A stretch of 64,000 nucleotides of DNA from Bradyrhizobium oligotrophicum S58 (GCF_000344805.1 NC_020453.1:6419001-6483000); one strand, 5' to 3'. Shown: positions 8,822 to 17,880, numbered from the stretch's first letter. Notes: generated from the sequence alone by a model not told the origin. A program made the numbers and translations.

Positions 8822-9928
8822 TCAGAACGTCAGTGCCGAGACCACGCGCACCTTCTGCGCGGGATCGATCTTCTGCACGCCGAGCGCCACGACCTTCTCG
8901 CCTTCGTCGACGCCTGAGGTGACCAGCACATCCTTGCTGTCGTAGGACTTCACCTTCACCGGCTTCAGCGTCACCTCGCCTTTGTCGTTCACCACGTAGA
9001 GCGAGGGCTCGCGTCCCTCGCTGAACAGCGCCGACAGTGGCAGCCGCGCGACGCGCGTGGTGGCGGGATCGGCGAGCGTCAAGGTCGCGGTCATGCCGAG
9101 CGAGACGGCCTCGCCGGCGCCTGGAAGCGAGAACTTGGCCAGATAAGTGCGCGTCGCGGGATCGGCAGCGGGCGCGATCTCACGCAGCTTCGCTGCATAT
9201 TTCTTGTCGGCTTCCGACCACAGCGTGACGTAGGCGCTCCCGGTCTTGGCCCGCTCGAGCAGGGTCTCCGGGATGGCGACCACGGCTTCCTTTTCGGAGA
9301 AGCGCGCGACGCGAATTGCCGCCTGGCCGGACGCCACCACGACGCCCGGTTCGATCAGGGTCGCGGTCACCACGCCGCGGGCATCCGCTTCCAGCGTCGC
9401 GTAGGACAGCGAATTCCGGGTCAGCTCGACCGAGCGCTCGGCGCGATTGAGCCGTGCACGGGCTTCGTCGGCGGTGGCTTTCGCCTGATCCAGCTGCGCG
9501 TCCGTGGTCCAGCCCCTGGACCGCAACTCCTTGGCGCGGGTCTCAGCCGCCGAGGCCTGCGCCAGCACGCCGGTGGCGGCGCGGAATTCGGCTTCGGCCT
9601 GCTCGGCCTGCAGCTTCAGGTCGACCTCGTCGAGGGTCGCCAGCGGCTGGCCGACCTCGACGGTCTGGCCGACCTCGACCAGGCGCTTGGCGACCTTGCC
9701 GGCGACGCGGAAGCCGATGTCGGCCTCGATGCGCGGCCGGATGGTGCCGACGAAGCTGCGCTCCGGCGTCTCGGCCTCGTAGTGGACGGGCGCGACCAGG
9801 ACGGGCCTGATCGGCTCGGCCTTCTGGGCCACGGTCTCGTTGCAGCCGGCCAGCGCCGCCGCCATGGTGGCCAGCGCCAGGCCCGTCAACAGCTTGGAAT
9901 AGCTTGCGAAAATCAACCGGATCAGCAT
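8822..9928 (-). CDS. RND efflux periplasmic adaptor lipoprotein
   Basis: A 368-residue membrane fusion protein. The N-terminus is a lipoprotein signal with lipobox LAGC (Cys29 would be lipidated). Next come the biotinyl-lipoyl-like hybrid (GKVAKRLVEVGQTVEVGQPL), an alpha-helical hairpin (about 105-175) and a beta-barrel with the GVVTATLIEPGVVVASG return strand. It bridges the permease encoded 139 bp downstream to an outer-membrane channel. First gene of the operon; a TetR-like palindrome with an embedded TTGACA lies about 40-70 bp before its ATG. Confidence 0.92.
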   Translation of the reverse strand: MLIRLIFASYSKLLTGLALATMAAALAGCNETVAQKAEPIRPVLVAPVHYEAETPERSFVGTIRPRIEADIGFRVAGKVAKRLVEVGQTVEVGQPLATLDEVDLKLQAEQAEAEFRAATGVLAQASAAETRAKELRSRGWTTDAQLDQAKATADEARARLNRAERSVELTRNSLSYATLEADARGVVTATLIEPGVVVASGQAAIRVARFSEKEAVVAIPETLLERAKTGSAYVTLWSEADKKYAAKLREIAPAADPATRTYLAKFSLPGAGEAVSLGMTATLTLADPATTRVARLPLSALFSEGREPSLYVVNDKGEVTLKPVKVKSYDSKDVLVTSGVDEGEKVVALGVQKIDPAQKVRVVSALTF

Positions 9929-9967
9929 TGGACACCCTCGCTGCAGTTGCGAGCAAGTGTCGATTGT

Positions 9968-9997
9968 TGACTGACGATTGTCAATATTCGTCAGTGA
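9968..9997 (-). promoter_or_regulatory. Probable TetR operator and -35 of the RND operon
   Basis: Perfect 8-bp arms ACTGACGA (9970-9977) and TCGTCAGT (9988-9995) surround a 10-bp centre. The centre contains TTGACA on the minus strand (9984-9979), a consensus -35 reading toward the adaptor gene. A repressor bound here would block RNA polymerase directly. Assignment to the operon's own TetR is inferred from position. Confidence 0.6.
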
Positions 9998-10102
9998 TCA
10001 GGACTTCGTGAACGGCCGGACATGTTGCCGCAGGTGTATCGACACGCGGTCATCAGATCCGCGGTCGGTCGCCAAGCAACCGACCGGAGTGTCAGCGGAG
10101 TC

Positions 10103-11434
10103 TCACTCCGCCGGCGCCTGGCCCGCGAATTCGACCTTGCTCTCATGGCCGCCGAAGAACACCAGCAGTCCCGCGATCAGCGGCAGCACCGACAGGGCGA
10201 GCAGGCCGTGCGCCGTCGAGCCGGTGGTGTCCTTGATCCAGCCGACCAGATAGGGGCCGCCGAAGCCGGCGAGGTTGCCGATCGAGTTGATCAGCGCGAT
10301 CGCGCCGGCCGCGGCCGTACCCGACAGCCACGCGGTCGGCAACGTCCAGAACACGCCGAACACGCAGAACACGCCGATGGCGGCGAACGTCAGCGCCACC
10401 ATGGTCATGGTCGGATCACCCAGCCGGCTCGATGCGGCCAGCGCGACCGCGATCAGGATCATCGGCGCACCGACATGGACGACGCGCTCGCGCGTCGCAT
10501 CGGAATGCCGCGCCCACAGGATCATCGCGACGGTGCCGAACGCATAGGGGATCGCGGTGACGAAGCCGGTCTGCACGTTGGTCAGGCCGAACGCCTTGAC
10601 GATCTGCGGCAGCCAGAACTGCATGCCATAGAGCGCGCCGACGAAGCCGAAATAGATCAGGCTGAGCACGATCACCTTCGGCGACGACAGCGCCTGGCCG
10701 AGCGTCATGTGCCCCGCGGTCTGCTTGGCCGTCGTTTCGGCCTGGAGCCGTGCGGCCAGCCAGGCTTTCTGCTCCGACGACAGCCAGGTCGCATGCTCCG
10801 GCCGGTCGGTGAGGTAGAACCAGGTGACGACGCCAAGGATGATCGAGGGAATACCTTCGATGATGAACAGCCACTGCCAGCCCTGCAGCCCAAGCGCGCC
10901 ATGGAGGCCGAGCAGCATGCCCGAGACGGGTGCGCCGATCACGGTCGACACCGGCACGGCGACGGCGAAGGCGGCGATGAAGCGGGCGCGATACTGCGCG
11001 GGGTACCAATAGGTGAGATAGAGGATGATGCCGGGAAAGAAGCCCGCCTCGGCGACGCCGAGCAGGAAGCGCAGCGTGTAGAAGCTCCACGGGCCGGACA
11101 CCAGCGCCATCAGCGCCGAGATGATGCCCCAGGTCACCATGATGCGTGCGATCCAGCGGCTGGCGCCGAACCTCTCCAGCGCCAGGTTGCTCGGCACCTC
11201 GAAGATGAAATAGCCGATGAAGAAGATGCCGGCGCCCCAGGCGAACACCAGCGGGGAGAATTTCAGCTCGGCATTCATGGTCAGCGCGGCGAAGCCGAGA
11301 TTGACCCGGTCGAGATAGGAGAAGAAATAGGCCAGCATCAGAAAGGGAATCAGGCGCCAGGAGATGGCGCGGATGGTCGATGCCTCGATGTCGGAACGGC
11401 CCGGTGCGGCCGGAATGGTGGCGGACAGACTCAT
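10103..11434 (-). CDS. MFS transporter, anion:cation symporter (ACS) type
   Basis: 443 residues with about twelve hydrophobic helices in two halves. The start at 11434 (MSLSATIPAAPGR) follows a strong GGGAGGAGAT ribosome site; the frame is open upstream but that stretch is not protein-like. Family marks include SYLDRVNLGFAALTMNAEL after TM1 and GVAEAGFFPGIILYLTYWYP in TM4. ACS members take up organic anions such as phthalate, glucarate, tartrate or 4-hydroxyphenylacetate. No catabolic genes are adjacent, so the substrate is unknown. Confidence 0.9.
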   Translation of the reverse strand: MSLSATIPAAPGRSDIEASTIRAISWRLIPFLMLAYFFSYLDRVNLGFAALTMNAELKFSPLVFAWGAGIFFIGYFIFEVPSNLALERFGASRWIARIMVTWGIISALMALVSGPWSFYTLRFLLGVAEAGFFPGIILYLTYWYPAQYRARFIAAFAVAVPVSTVIGAPVSGMLLGLHGALGLQGWQWLFIIEGIPSIILGVVTWFYLTDRPEHATWLSSEQKAWLAARLQAETTAKQTAGHMTLGQALSSPKVIVLSLIYFGFVGALYGMQFWLPQIVKAFGLTNVQTGFVTAIPYAFGTVAMILWARHSDATRERVVHVGAPMILIAVALAASSRLGDPTMTMVALTFAAIGVFCVFGVFWTLPTAWLSGTAAAGAIALINSIGNLAGFGGPYLVGWIKDTTGSTAHGLLALSVLPLIAGLLVFFGGHESKVEFAGQAPAE

Positions 11435-11562
11435 CGATCTCCTCCCGGGAGCTTTCTGGACTTTGGTAGTTGATGGCGGTGTTGAGCATCGGTCGTGGCA
11501 AGTCAATCGGAAAACGAGCGATCCCACAGCTTGCCGACGTACCGCCGGGGCACGGCTCGCGC

Positions 11563-12012
11563 ATGACGACGTCGTCGCCCGGAACGCCGGCCTCAGCTGA
11601 CAAGCGTCGCCGCGCGGCCATGGCGCTCAGCGTGACCGTGATCGTCATCACGCTTGGGCTTGCCTTGCGGATCTACGGGCGCGGCCTCGGACTTCCCCCC
11701 TTTATCGTCAAGTATGGCGGCTCGCTGCTGTGGGCGACGATGGTCTACGCGTTGCTCGTGGCGCTGCTGCCCCGCCTGTCCTGGCGGCTACTCGGTCTGC
11801 TCGCCCTTGCGGTCGCCGTGCTCGTCGAGGCCAGCCGGCTGATCCACGCGCCATGGCTGGACGGCTTCCGCCTGACGCTGACCGGCGCGCTGCTGCTCGG
11901 ACGCATCTTCTCGCTGTGGAATATCGTCGCCTATGCCGCCGGCATTTTACTGGGCGTCGGCATCGATCGGGCCACCACTGCGTTCGCGCAAGCGCGTCAG
12001 TCGCCGAGCTGA
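11563..12012 (+). CDS. DUF2809-type small membrane protein
   Basis: About 149 residues with four predicted membrane helices: LSVTVIVITLGLALRIYG, LLWATMVYALLVALLP, LGLLALAVAVLVEASRLI and WNIVAYAAGILLGVGID. The layout and the AVLVEASRL region recall DUF2809 proteins of unknown function. I chose the ATG at 11563; an in-frame ATG at 11470 is possible but its extra segment is polar and unlike the family. It is divergent from the MFS gene, and its last 16 bases overlap the end of the convergent YcaQ-like gene. Confidence 0.75.
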   Translation: MTTSSPGTPASADKRRRAAMALSVTVIVITLGLALRIYGRGLGLPPFIVKYGGSLLWATMVYALLVALLPRLSWRLLGLLALAVAVLVEASRLIHAPWLDGFRLTLTGALLLGRIFSLWNIVAYAAGILLGVGIDRATTAFAQARQSPS

Positions 12013-13169
12013 AACCGCTGAAACCGGTGCAGCTCGTCCTCGATCTGCCGCTTCAGGTCCTTGCGCACCGCACCCCGCGCCGCCCTGCCCGTGCCGACCC
12101 AGCTCCATTTCTGCATCAGGAGCTTGCCGTTCTGCCGGTCGGTCTTGAGATCCAGCGCCGCGACGATCTCCTCGCCGACCAGCACCGGCAAGGCGAAATA
12201 GCCGAGCTGGCGCTTCTCCTTGGGCACATAGGCCTCGAACAAATGCGTGTAGTCAAAGATCGCCTTCGTCCGCTTGCGCTGGATGATCAGCGGATCGAAC
12301 GGCGACAGGATGTGCACACGCGCGGGGTCGATCTCGACCGGCTCCTCCAGCGCAGCCGGCATGGCCCAATGCTCCTGCTTGCCGGCGCCCTCCAGCGCCA
12401 CCGGCACCAGCTCGCCGCGCCGGACCCTCGACTCGATGATCCGGCGCACGTCCGCCTTGCGCTGCGCGTCGAGATGGCAGAGCGAGTCGAGGCTGACGAT
12501 GCCTTGCGCGCGCAGGCCGCGGTCGAGCAGGTAGGCCGCGATCTCACGCTCGGTCGCGCCCTTCGGCAGCCGGTCCCAGCCGAAATGCCGCGTCGTGAGG
12601 TCGTAGGTCTTGAGCATGCCGTCGCGGCCTGACACCGTCAGCACGCCTTCGTAGAAGCCGAGCTGCAGCGCCCGCTTCGACGGCTTGCGGCTCGCCCAGG
12701 CGTGGTCCTTCTCCCGCAGCACGTCGTCGTCGATGTCGCGGATCGTCAGCGCGCCGCCCTGGCGGATCAGCCGCAGCACCTTTCGCGAGTCCTCGGGCTT
12801 CACCGTCTGCAGCCAGCGGTGTCCCTCGCGGCGGTAGCGCCGCATCGCCGGCACGAAGTAGCGAAAATCCTGCGACGGCACGTAAGCGAGCGCATGCGTC
12901 CAATATTCGAATACGGTCTTGTCTGCGCTCTGCGCCTGCCTGAGATCGGCACGCCGATAGGCGGGGATGCGGCTGAACAGGATGTGGTGATGGCAGCGCT
13001 CGATCACGTTGATCGTATCGATCTGCACATAGCCGAGATGCGCGACGGCGGCGGCGACGGCTTCAGGGCCGGTGCCGAACGGCGCCTCGGAATCGAGGCG
13101 CTGGGCGCGCAGCCAGAGCCGGCGCGCCGCGGTCTTGGAGAGCGGGATGGGCGTGGGAACGGCGGGCAT
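11997..13169 (-). CDS. YcaQ-like winged-helix protein (crosslink-repair glycosylase family)
   Basis: 390 residues starting at 13169 (MPAVPTPIPLSK). YcaQ-type features are LGYVQIDTINVIERCHHHIL, SRIPAYRRADL and EYWTHALAYVP in the N-terminal winged-helix part, followed by further winged-helix units and a C-terminal region with SPFDPLIIQRKRTKAIFDY and VGEEIVAALDLKTD. E. coli YcaQ unhooks DNA interstrand crosslinks, but many members of this family are uncharacterised, so the activity is inferred only. Gene order gives no further clue. Confidence 0.82.
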   Translation of the reverse strand: MPAVPTPIPLSKTAARRLWLRAQRLDSEAPFGTGPEAVAAAVAHLGYVQIDTINVIERCHHHILFSRIPAYRRADLRQAQSADKTVFEYWTHALAYVPSQDFRYFVPAMRRYRREGHRWLQTVKPEDSRKVLRLIRQGGALTIRDIDDDVLREKDHAWASRKPSKRALQLGFYEGVLTVSGRDGMLKTYDLTTRHFGWDRLPKGATEREIAAYLLDRGLRAQGIVSLDSLCHLDAQRKADVRRIIESRVRRGELVPVALEGAGKQEHWAMPAALEEPVEIDPARVHILSPFDPLIIQRKRTKAIFDYTHLFEAYVPKEKRQLGYFALPVLVGEEIVAALDLKTDRQNGKLLMQKWSWVGTGRAARGAVRKDLKRQIEDELHRFQRFQLGD

Positions 13170-13241
13170 GACCGCGCAATCGTGCGAGATTCGGCCGTGC
13201 GTCCGCAACCGCAATCGATCCGCCGGATCCATTCCCGGAAC

Positions 13242-13472
13242 CTACGGCTTGGCCTTCTCCGGAATGCTGCCGGTGGCGGTCTCGGCCTTGCAGCTGGCGC
13301 GGCCCGGATCAGGCGCACGGCACTTGTAGACGCGGCCGGTCAGGCGGTCGACCAGCCAGGCCGTATCCTCGGCGGGACTTTCGAAGCCGACATAGCGATT
13401 GCCGACGGCCGTGATCAGCGTCGACAACAGAATGGCTGCAGCGATGATGCCGGCCCCGAGCAGGGTCGACAT
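13242..13472 (-). CDS. Small single-span hypothetical protein (76 aa)
   Basis: Begins MSTLLGAGIIAAAILLSTLI, one strong N-terminal transmembrane helix. A short outside domain follows with two cysteines (YKCRAPDPGRASCKAETATG) that could form a disulfide. A GTG at 13550 would add 26 polar residues and is an alternative start; no start has a convincing ribosome site. It lies 72 bp upstream of the YcaQ-like gene on the same strand. Function unknown. Confidence 0.6.
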   Translation of the reverse strand: MSTLLGAGIIAAAILLSTLITAVGNRYVGFESPAEDTAWLVDRLTGRVYKCRAPDPGRASCKAETATGSIPEKAKP

Positions 13473-13852
13473 GGAACTGCTGGATCCGGTCTGGTCCTGG
13501 CTGCCCGCCCGATTGGACTGGTAGTCGCGCCTGGGTGATGAGTTGAACACGGCTTTGCTTTTCTGTTTGCGTTTCTTGAACTCAATTCGCCTTGTGCGTT
13601 TCGTGCTGCTCCCGTTTGCGATTTTTTTTCGGCGTTGGATATCCGGTAGAACCGCATCTGGCCGATTTGTTGTTCGTAGACCGGCCCAGCGCCGATGGCT
13701 TTGCGACAACGTGGCAGCGGGGGGAAGTTCCGTTGGCCTCGCAGCGGATGACGGCGCGTGCGTGACCCCGATCACATTCGAAACCTTTGAACCGGTTCTA
13801 TCGTCCACGCATCCAATGGCCATAGGGCCATGACGACCCGAGGACGACGACG
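13473..13852. other. Divergent intergenic region with an AT-rich tract
   Basis: About 380 bases between a minus-strand small protein and the OmpA-like gene. The part near 13550-13635 is T-rich (repeated TTTGC words and an eight-T run), unlike its GC-rich surroundings, and presumably holds promoters for both sides. No gene was recognised. Confidence 0.5.
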
Positions 13853-14503
13853 ATGACCCAGTATTTTGGACATTTTGCAGTACGGGCGGCGGCGTTTTCC
13901 GCCGTGCTGGCGATGAGCGCGGCCACGGCTCTCGCGGGCGAGGCCGTGTCCGCCGACCAGATCCTGAACGCGCTGAAGCCGAAATCCGCCACCCGCGGCA
14001 TCTCGGTCGGACCGCAGGCAACTCCGCCGGTCGATGCGGCGACGCAGGCGAAGCAATCGGCCTTCATCGACAGCATGCGCAACCGCAAGACGCGCTCACT
14101 GTCGCTCGGTGAGCGCGAGCAGATCGCCGAGCTCGCCGCGACCAAGCCGAAGATCGATCTCGAGATCCAGTTCGACTACAACTCGGCTGACATCAGCAAG
14201 GCGTCGATGCCGGCCGTCCAGGAACTCGGCAAGGCGTTGTCCGACCCGAACCTGAAAGGCTCGACCTTCGTGGTCGCCGGCCACACCGACGGCATCGGCG
14301 GCGACAGCTTCAACCAGGATCTGTCCGAGCGGCGCGCCGACACCATCAAGCGCTATCTGGTCGAGAAACACGGCCTCACCGGCCAGGACCTCGTCACCGT
14401 CGGCTATGGCAAGACCAAGCTGAAGGATGCAGCCAACCCCGCCGATCCGCTCAACCGCCGGGTCCAGGTCGTGAACATGGACACCAAAACCGCGGCGAAG
14501 TGA
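13853..14503 (+). CDS. OmpA-family cell-envelope protein
   Basis: 216 residues: a signal peptide (cleavage near ALAG, residue 28), a linker to about residue 95, then an OmpA/MotB peptidoglycan-binding domain. That domain contains IQFDYNSADISKASMPAVQE, VAGHTDGIGGDSFNQDLSERRA and LNRRVQVVN. OmpA domains bind diaminopimelate and anchor the envelope to the cell wall. There is no N-terminal beta-barrel, so this is a periplasmic or secreted form rather than a porin. A GC-rich inverted repeat with a T-run follows the stop. Confidence 0.9.
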   Translation: MTQYFGHFAVRAAAFSAVLAMSAATALAGEAVSADQILNALKPKSATRGISVGPQATPPVDAATQAKQSAFIDSMRNRKTRSLSLGEREQIAELAATKPKIDLEIQFDYNSADISKASMPAVQELGKALSDPNLKGSTFVVAGHTDGIGGDSFNQDLSERRADTIKRYLVEKHGLTGQDLVTVGYGKTKLKDAANPADPLNRRVQVVNMDTKTAAK

Positions 14504-14540
14504 GCGCTCCGCCGCGCGTTTCGCCCTGCCTGCCGATGGT

Positions 14541-14563
14541 CCCCGGCGGCGGGGCGCTTTTTT
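14541..14563 (+). terminator. Candidate rho-independent terminator after the OmpA-like gene
   Basis: A short GC-rich stem (CCCCGGCGGCGGGG, imperfect) is followed by six T's about 35 bp after the OmpA-like stop codon. The convergent mannosyltransferase gene ends at 14570, so the element separates the two. Confidence 0.5.
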
Positions 14564-14569
14564 GCGTGA

Positions 14570-15904
14570 TCAGATCCAGCTCTGAAACAGCATCAGCCGG
14601 GTGAAGGTCTGCATCGTCGTGCCGATGAAGGCGGCGCTGACCGGCAGCATCACGATGAAGCCCAGGATCGCGACCGCGACATAGGTCCACATCACCCAGC
14701 GCGGAAAACGCATCAGCACGTGGACGAGCGCAAGGCTCGCCAGCGTCGCCGACGGCAGATAGTAGTAGAGAAAGCTCAGCGCGCGTGGCAGCAGCGCCCA
14801 GGGCAGATAGCAGCCGAGATAGAACGCCAGGATCAGGAACGCCGCCGCGCTGCGCGTTGCGACGAAATCCCGGACGCAGACGGCGAGCGCTGGAAGCGCC
14901 GGCCATAGCACCAGCGGATTGCCGAGCAGCACCACGGCGGCGATGTCAGCGTCGCTCACCTTGTCGAACAGGAACCATACCGGGCGGACGAGCAACGGCC
15001 AGCTCGGCCAAGCGCTCATATAGGTGTGGCCGGCGATCGCCGTGGTGACGCTGTCGGCAAAGATGCGCCGTTGCGCTTCGAAGATCGCCGTGACCGACAG
15101 GCCGTGCAGCGGCACGAACGTCGCGAGATAGCAGACAGCCGGCATCACGACGAGGCACAGCAGGATGTGCGCCCAGCTCAATTGCGGCCACTGCTCGGGT
15201 TGATACCAATCGGTCGGCTCGGGATCCCCGAACGAGGTCTGCCAATGCTGCAGCAGCTTGATCAGGGCGACGATGACAAGCGCGGTCAGCAGCGGAAACA
15301 GCCCACTCCATTTGCATGCGACCGCAAGCCCGAACAGCGCGCCCGCGAGCGCCAGGGCGAATTGCGGCCGTCGCTGCCGGAAGCTGAACAGGAACGCCGC
15401 GATCGCAAGCAGGCTGAAGCCGAGCGCGCCGATGTCGAGCATCGCCGTGCGCGCCTGCACGAACAGCATCTGGTTGAAGAAGGCGAGCAGCGCCGCCGTG
15501 ATGGCCGGCAGTTGTGCCGCGAACAGCGCCAGGCCGCACAGATAGATCGCGACGACGGCGAGCGCGCCGAGCACGGTACCGGGATAGCGCCATGCAAACG
15601 CATTGTCGCCGAATGTCCTGATCGACAGCGCGATCAGCTCCTTGGCGAGCGGCGGATGCATCGGGTTGAGCTGCGGCGTCACGGGCGCAAGGCCAAGCAT
15701 CTGCCGCGCCGCCGGCACGTAGTGCACCTCGTCGAACACGAATTTCGGCGGCGCCGCCAGCCCGACCATCAGCAGGACGTGGGCGATCGCAAAGATCAGC
15801 AGCGCCGTCAGCAGCGAGCGGCGAACCGACACGGCGCCGTCCGGCGCCGCATCGTCGGCGTCGTCGTCATCGTCGTAGCGAGCAGCGGATACCTTCGTGG
15901 CCAT
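14570..15904 (-). CDS. PMT/GT39-type protein mannosyltransferase-like membrane enzyme
   Basis: 444 residues from the ATG at 15904. An acidic cytoplasmic N-terminus (a run of Asp) precedes about ten to eleven membrane helices. The first external loop carries FDEVHYVPAARQMLG with the Asp-Glu pair used by GT-C glycosyltransferases, and NPMHPPLAKELIAL follows, as in the dolichyl-phosphate-mannose-protein mannosyltransferase family. Such enzymes move a sugar from a polyprenyl phosphate to an acceptor outside the membrane. Acceptor (protein or lipid) is unknown; no glycan cluster is nearby. Confidence 0.85.
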   Translation of the reverse strand: MATKVSAARYDDDDDADDAAPDGAVSVRRSLLTALLIFAIAHVLLMVGLAAPPKFVFDEVHYVPAARQMLGLAPVTPQLNPMHPPLAKELIALSIRTFGDNAFAWRYPGTVLGALAVVAIYLCGLALFAAQLPAITAALLAFFNQMLFVQARTAMLDIGALGFSLLAIAAFLFSFRQRRPQFALALAGALFGLAVACKWSGLFPLLTALVIVALIKLLQHWQTSFGDPEPTDWYQPEQWPQLSWAHILLCLVVMPAVCYLATFVPLHGLSVTAIFEAQRRIFADSVTTAIAGHTYMSAWPSWPLLVRPVWFLFDKVSDADIAAVVLLGNPLVLWPALPALAVCVRDFVATRSAAAFLILAFYLGCYLPWALLPRALSFLYYYLPSATLASLALVHVLMRFPRWVMWTYVAVAILGFIVMLPVSAAFIGTTMQTFTRLMLFQSWI

Positions 15905-16036
15905 GCGATTGAACTGATCTCGTGGTGAGCGCAACTAAACACCGAGCGTGCATCGAGGCAAACTTGTGTCCAATTTACAACAACCTCGCGAGCCGTGTTC
16001 GGCTAGATTGACCGGGGACCAATCTTCGGTGTGGAT

Positions 16037-16735
16037 ATGAGTCTGCGTCGCCGAACATGCGTTGCTGCGATTGCGGCCGCCACGATGCTCTGCATCGCGG
16101 ACGCGCGCGCCGACAGCCGCATCGGCGAGGCCGTGCTGGTGCAGAAGGACGTGCTGCGCATCGCGGGCGCGTCGACCAGCCCGATCAGTGTCGGCGATGG
16201 CGTCGTGCGCAACGAGACGGTGCGCACCGGCAACGACAGCGCGGCGCGTCTCGTGATGATCGACAGCACCAATCTCTCGCTCAGCGCCAACGCAACCCTG
16301 ACGCTCGACCGCACCGTCTTCAACGACGAGACCAGCTATCGCGACATCGCGATCCGGCTCGGCACCGGCGCGTTCCGCTTCGTCACCGGCCATTCCGAGA
16401 AGGCCGCCTACAAGATCAACACCCCGCTGGCGACCATCGGCGTGCGCGGCACCATCCTCGACATCCGCTCGCAGCGCGGCCAGACCATGGTCGTGCTGCA
16501 GGAGGGCGCTGCGCGGGTCTGCACCCTCACCTTCCAATGCCTCGAGCTGACCCAGCCCGGCGACACCGCGATCATCACCGCCGCGGGCCAGGGCAGGAGC
16601 GCGATCAGGAAGACCAACAATCCGTCCTGGAGCTTTGCCGCGACCTGCGCGTCGACATCGGGCCTTTGCACGGTCACCGATCTCGCCAGCAGCGCGCCGC
16701 CGCAGGACTTCACCGGCATTCTGTGCGGGCGATGA
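16037..16735 (+). CDS. FecR-domain periplasmic protein
   Basis: 232 residues: a signal peptide (about 1-26, ending ADARA), then a FecR-type beta domain with GDGVVRNETVRTGNDSAARL, ETSYRDIAIRLGTGAFRFVTG and the hallmark INTPLATIGVRGT. Four cysteines lie in the C-terminal third. Unlike the iron-sensing FecR there is no membrane anchor or sigma factor beside it. Its TGA overlaps the ATG of the next gene (ATGA), so it is translationally coupled to an autotransporter-like protein. A GTG at 16031 is an alternative start. Confidence 0.85.
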   Translation: MSLRRRTCVAAIAAATMLCIADARADSRIGEAVLVQKDVLRIAGASTSPISVGDGVVRNETVRTGNDSAARLVMIDSTNLSLSANATLTLDRTVFNDETSYRDIAIRLGTGAFRFVTGHSEKAAYKINTPLATIGVRGTILDIRSQRGQTMVVLQEGAARVCTLTFQCLELTQPGDTAIITAAGQGRSAIRKTNNPSWSFAATCASTSGLCTVTDLASSAPPQDFTGILCGR

Positions 16736-17880
16736 CGATGGCGACGCGCGCAGGCGGTTTCGCTTTCCTGATGCTGGCCATCGCCGGCGGATGGCTGGCG
16801 CTCGCCTTGCAGGCCGTGCCGGCCGCCGCGCAGAGCAGTTGCAACGTCGAGACCTTCGCGGCGGCGCTGTGCCCGACACCGACGCCCTCACCAAGCTCAT
16901 CGCCGACCGCGACGCCGACGCCCACCGCAACGCCCACGCCGACACCGACGCCTTCGATCACGCCGACACCGTCCCCCTCGCCCACCGGCGCGGGAAACAG
17001 CGCCGGCACCATCAACGGCCTCGCCGACCAGCGCCTCAACCAGATGATCACCAACCGCGTGCTCGGGCTGGTGCTGCTCGGCGTCAACGAGCAGGTCAAT
17101 TGCAACGACTGCATCAGCGCGTTCGGCTCGGCCGGCTCGTTCTCGGCCGGCATTCATGGCCGCAAGCAGCTCACCAACAATCTGGCGCTGCTCGCCGGCC
17201 TCGCCTACACGCATTACAACGAGAACGGCTACCACGTGACGTCGGCGCCGATCGGCGCCTTCGCCTTGCGCTACGATTTCACCGACTGGGGCTCGTCGCG
17301 GCCGTTCTTCGATCTCGGCACGATCCTGACGCCCTATGAGCGCGTGCGCTACGGCCGCAGCTACACGACCAGCCTCGGCAACGTCACGGTCGACGGCACC
17401 ACCACGGCGTCGAACTATGCGGTCTATGGCCGCGCCGGCTGGATCAGCCGGATGTCGCCGCGCGACGAGCTCGCGGCCTCGGTCGAGCTGTGGCAGCTGT
17501 GGCAGAGCGTGGCCGGCTACCGCGATCCCGCCGCGGCCTTCAACCCGTTCGATGCGTCGATTGCCGGCGGCACCGACCGCACCAGCCTGGTCAAGCTCGG
17601 CGGCCAGTGGACGCATCTGTTCGGCTCCAGCATCGAGGCCAACATCAACGGCGGCTACGTGCAGTCGTTCGCCACGAAGTCCGGCATCGTCGCCGCCGTG
17701 ACCGGCAACGGCACGGTGACGCCGACCATGGGCAACCAGGGCTGGTTCGAATATGGCGGCCGGCTCGGCTTCCGCCTGCCCCAGGGCTGGATCGCCGATT
17801 TGTTCGTCAACGGCACGCTCGGCCCGCAGCCGGTCGGCACCACCATCCACGGCGGCATCGGCCTGCGCATCCATTATTAG
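16732..17880 (+). CDS. Autotransporter-type outer-membrane beta-barrel with Thr-Pro linker
   Basis: 382 residues: a signal peptide (about 1-34), a short Cys-containing stretch, a Thr/Pro/Ser low-complexity linker (about residues 48-86), then a roughly 290-residue domain of alternating beta strands. The protein ends in LRIHY, where the last aromatic residue is the usual BAM signal. There is almost no passenger domain. Start at 16732 overlaps the FecR gene by four bases; the ATG at 16738 is an alternative. Co-translation with the FecR-domain protein suggests they act together at the outer membrane. Confidence 0.8.
   Translation: MTMATRAGGFAFLMLAIAGGWLALALQAVPAAAQSSCNVETFAAALCPTPTPSPSSSPTATPTPTATPTPTPTPSITPTPSPSPTGAGNSAGTINGLADQRLNQMITNRVLGLVLLGVNEQVNCNDCISAFGSAGSFSAGIHGRKQLTNNLALLAGLAYTHYNENGYHVTSAPIGAFALRYDFTDWGSSRPFFDLGTILTPYERVRYGRSYTTSLGNVTVDGTTTASNYAVYGRAGWISRMSPRDELAASVELWQLWQSVAGYRDPAAAFNPFDASIAGGTDRTSLVKLGGQWTHLFGSSIEANINGGYVQSFATKSGIVAAVTGNGTVTPTMGNQGWFEYGGRLGFRLPQGWIADLFVNGTLGPQPVGTTIHGGIGLRIHY
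16873..16989 (+). repeat. Low-complexity (Thr-Pro)n coding repeat
   Basis: Imperfect repetition of ACGCCGACx/ACGCCCACx units encodes the Thr-Pro linker between signal peptide and beta-barrel of the autotransporter-like gene. Tracts of this type can change length by slippage. Confidence 0.7.

Noticed and set aside
13695..13735. Possible EcfG-like promoter on the minus strand (GGAAC then CGTT)
   Set aside because: Spacing is 15 rather than 16-17 and it is over 200 bp from the nearest minus-strand start.
16037..16735. FecR-domain gene considered as an iron-starvation anti-sigma factor
   Set aside because: No ECF sigma factor, no TonB receptor and no inner-membrane anchor; the protein has a cleavable signal peptide.
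16873..16989. Tandem ACGCCGACx repeats considered as a CRISPR or satellite
   Set aside because: They are in frame inside the autotransporter-like gene and encode a Thr-Pro linker.
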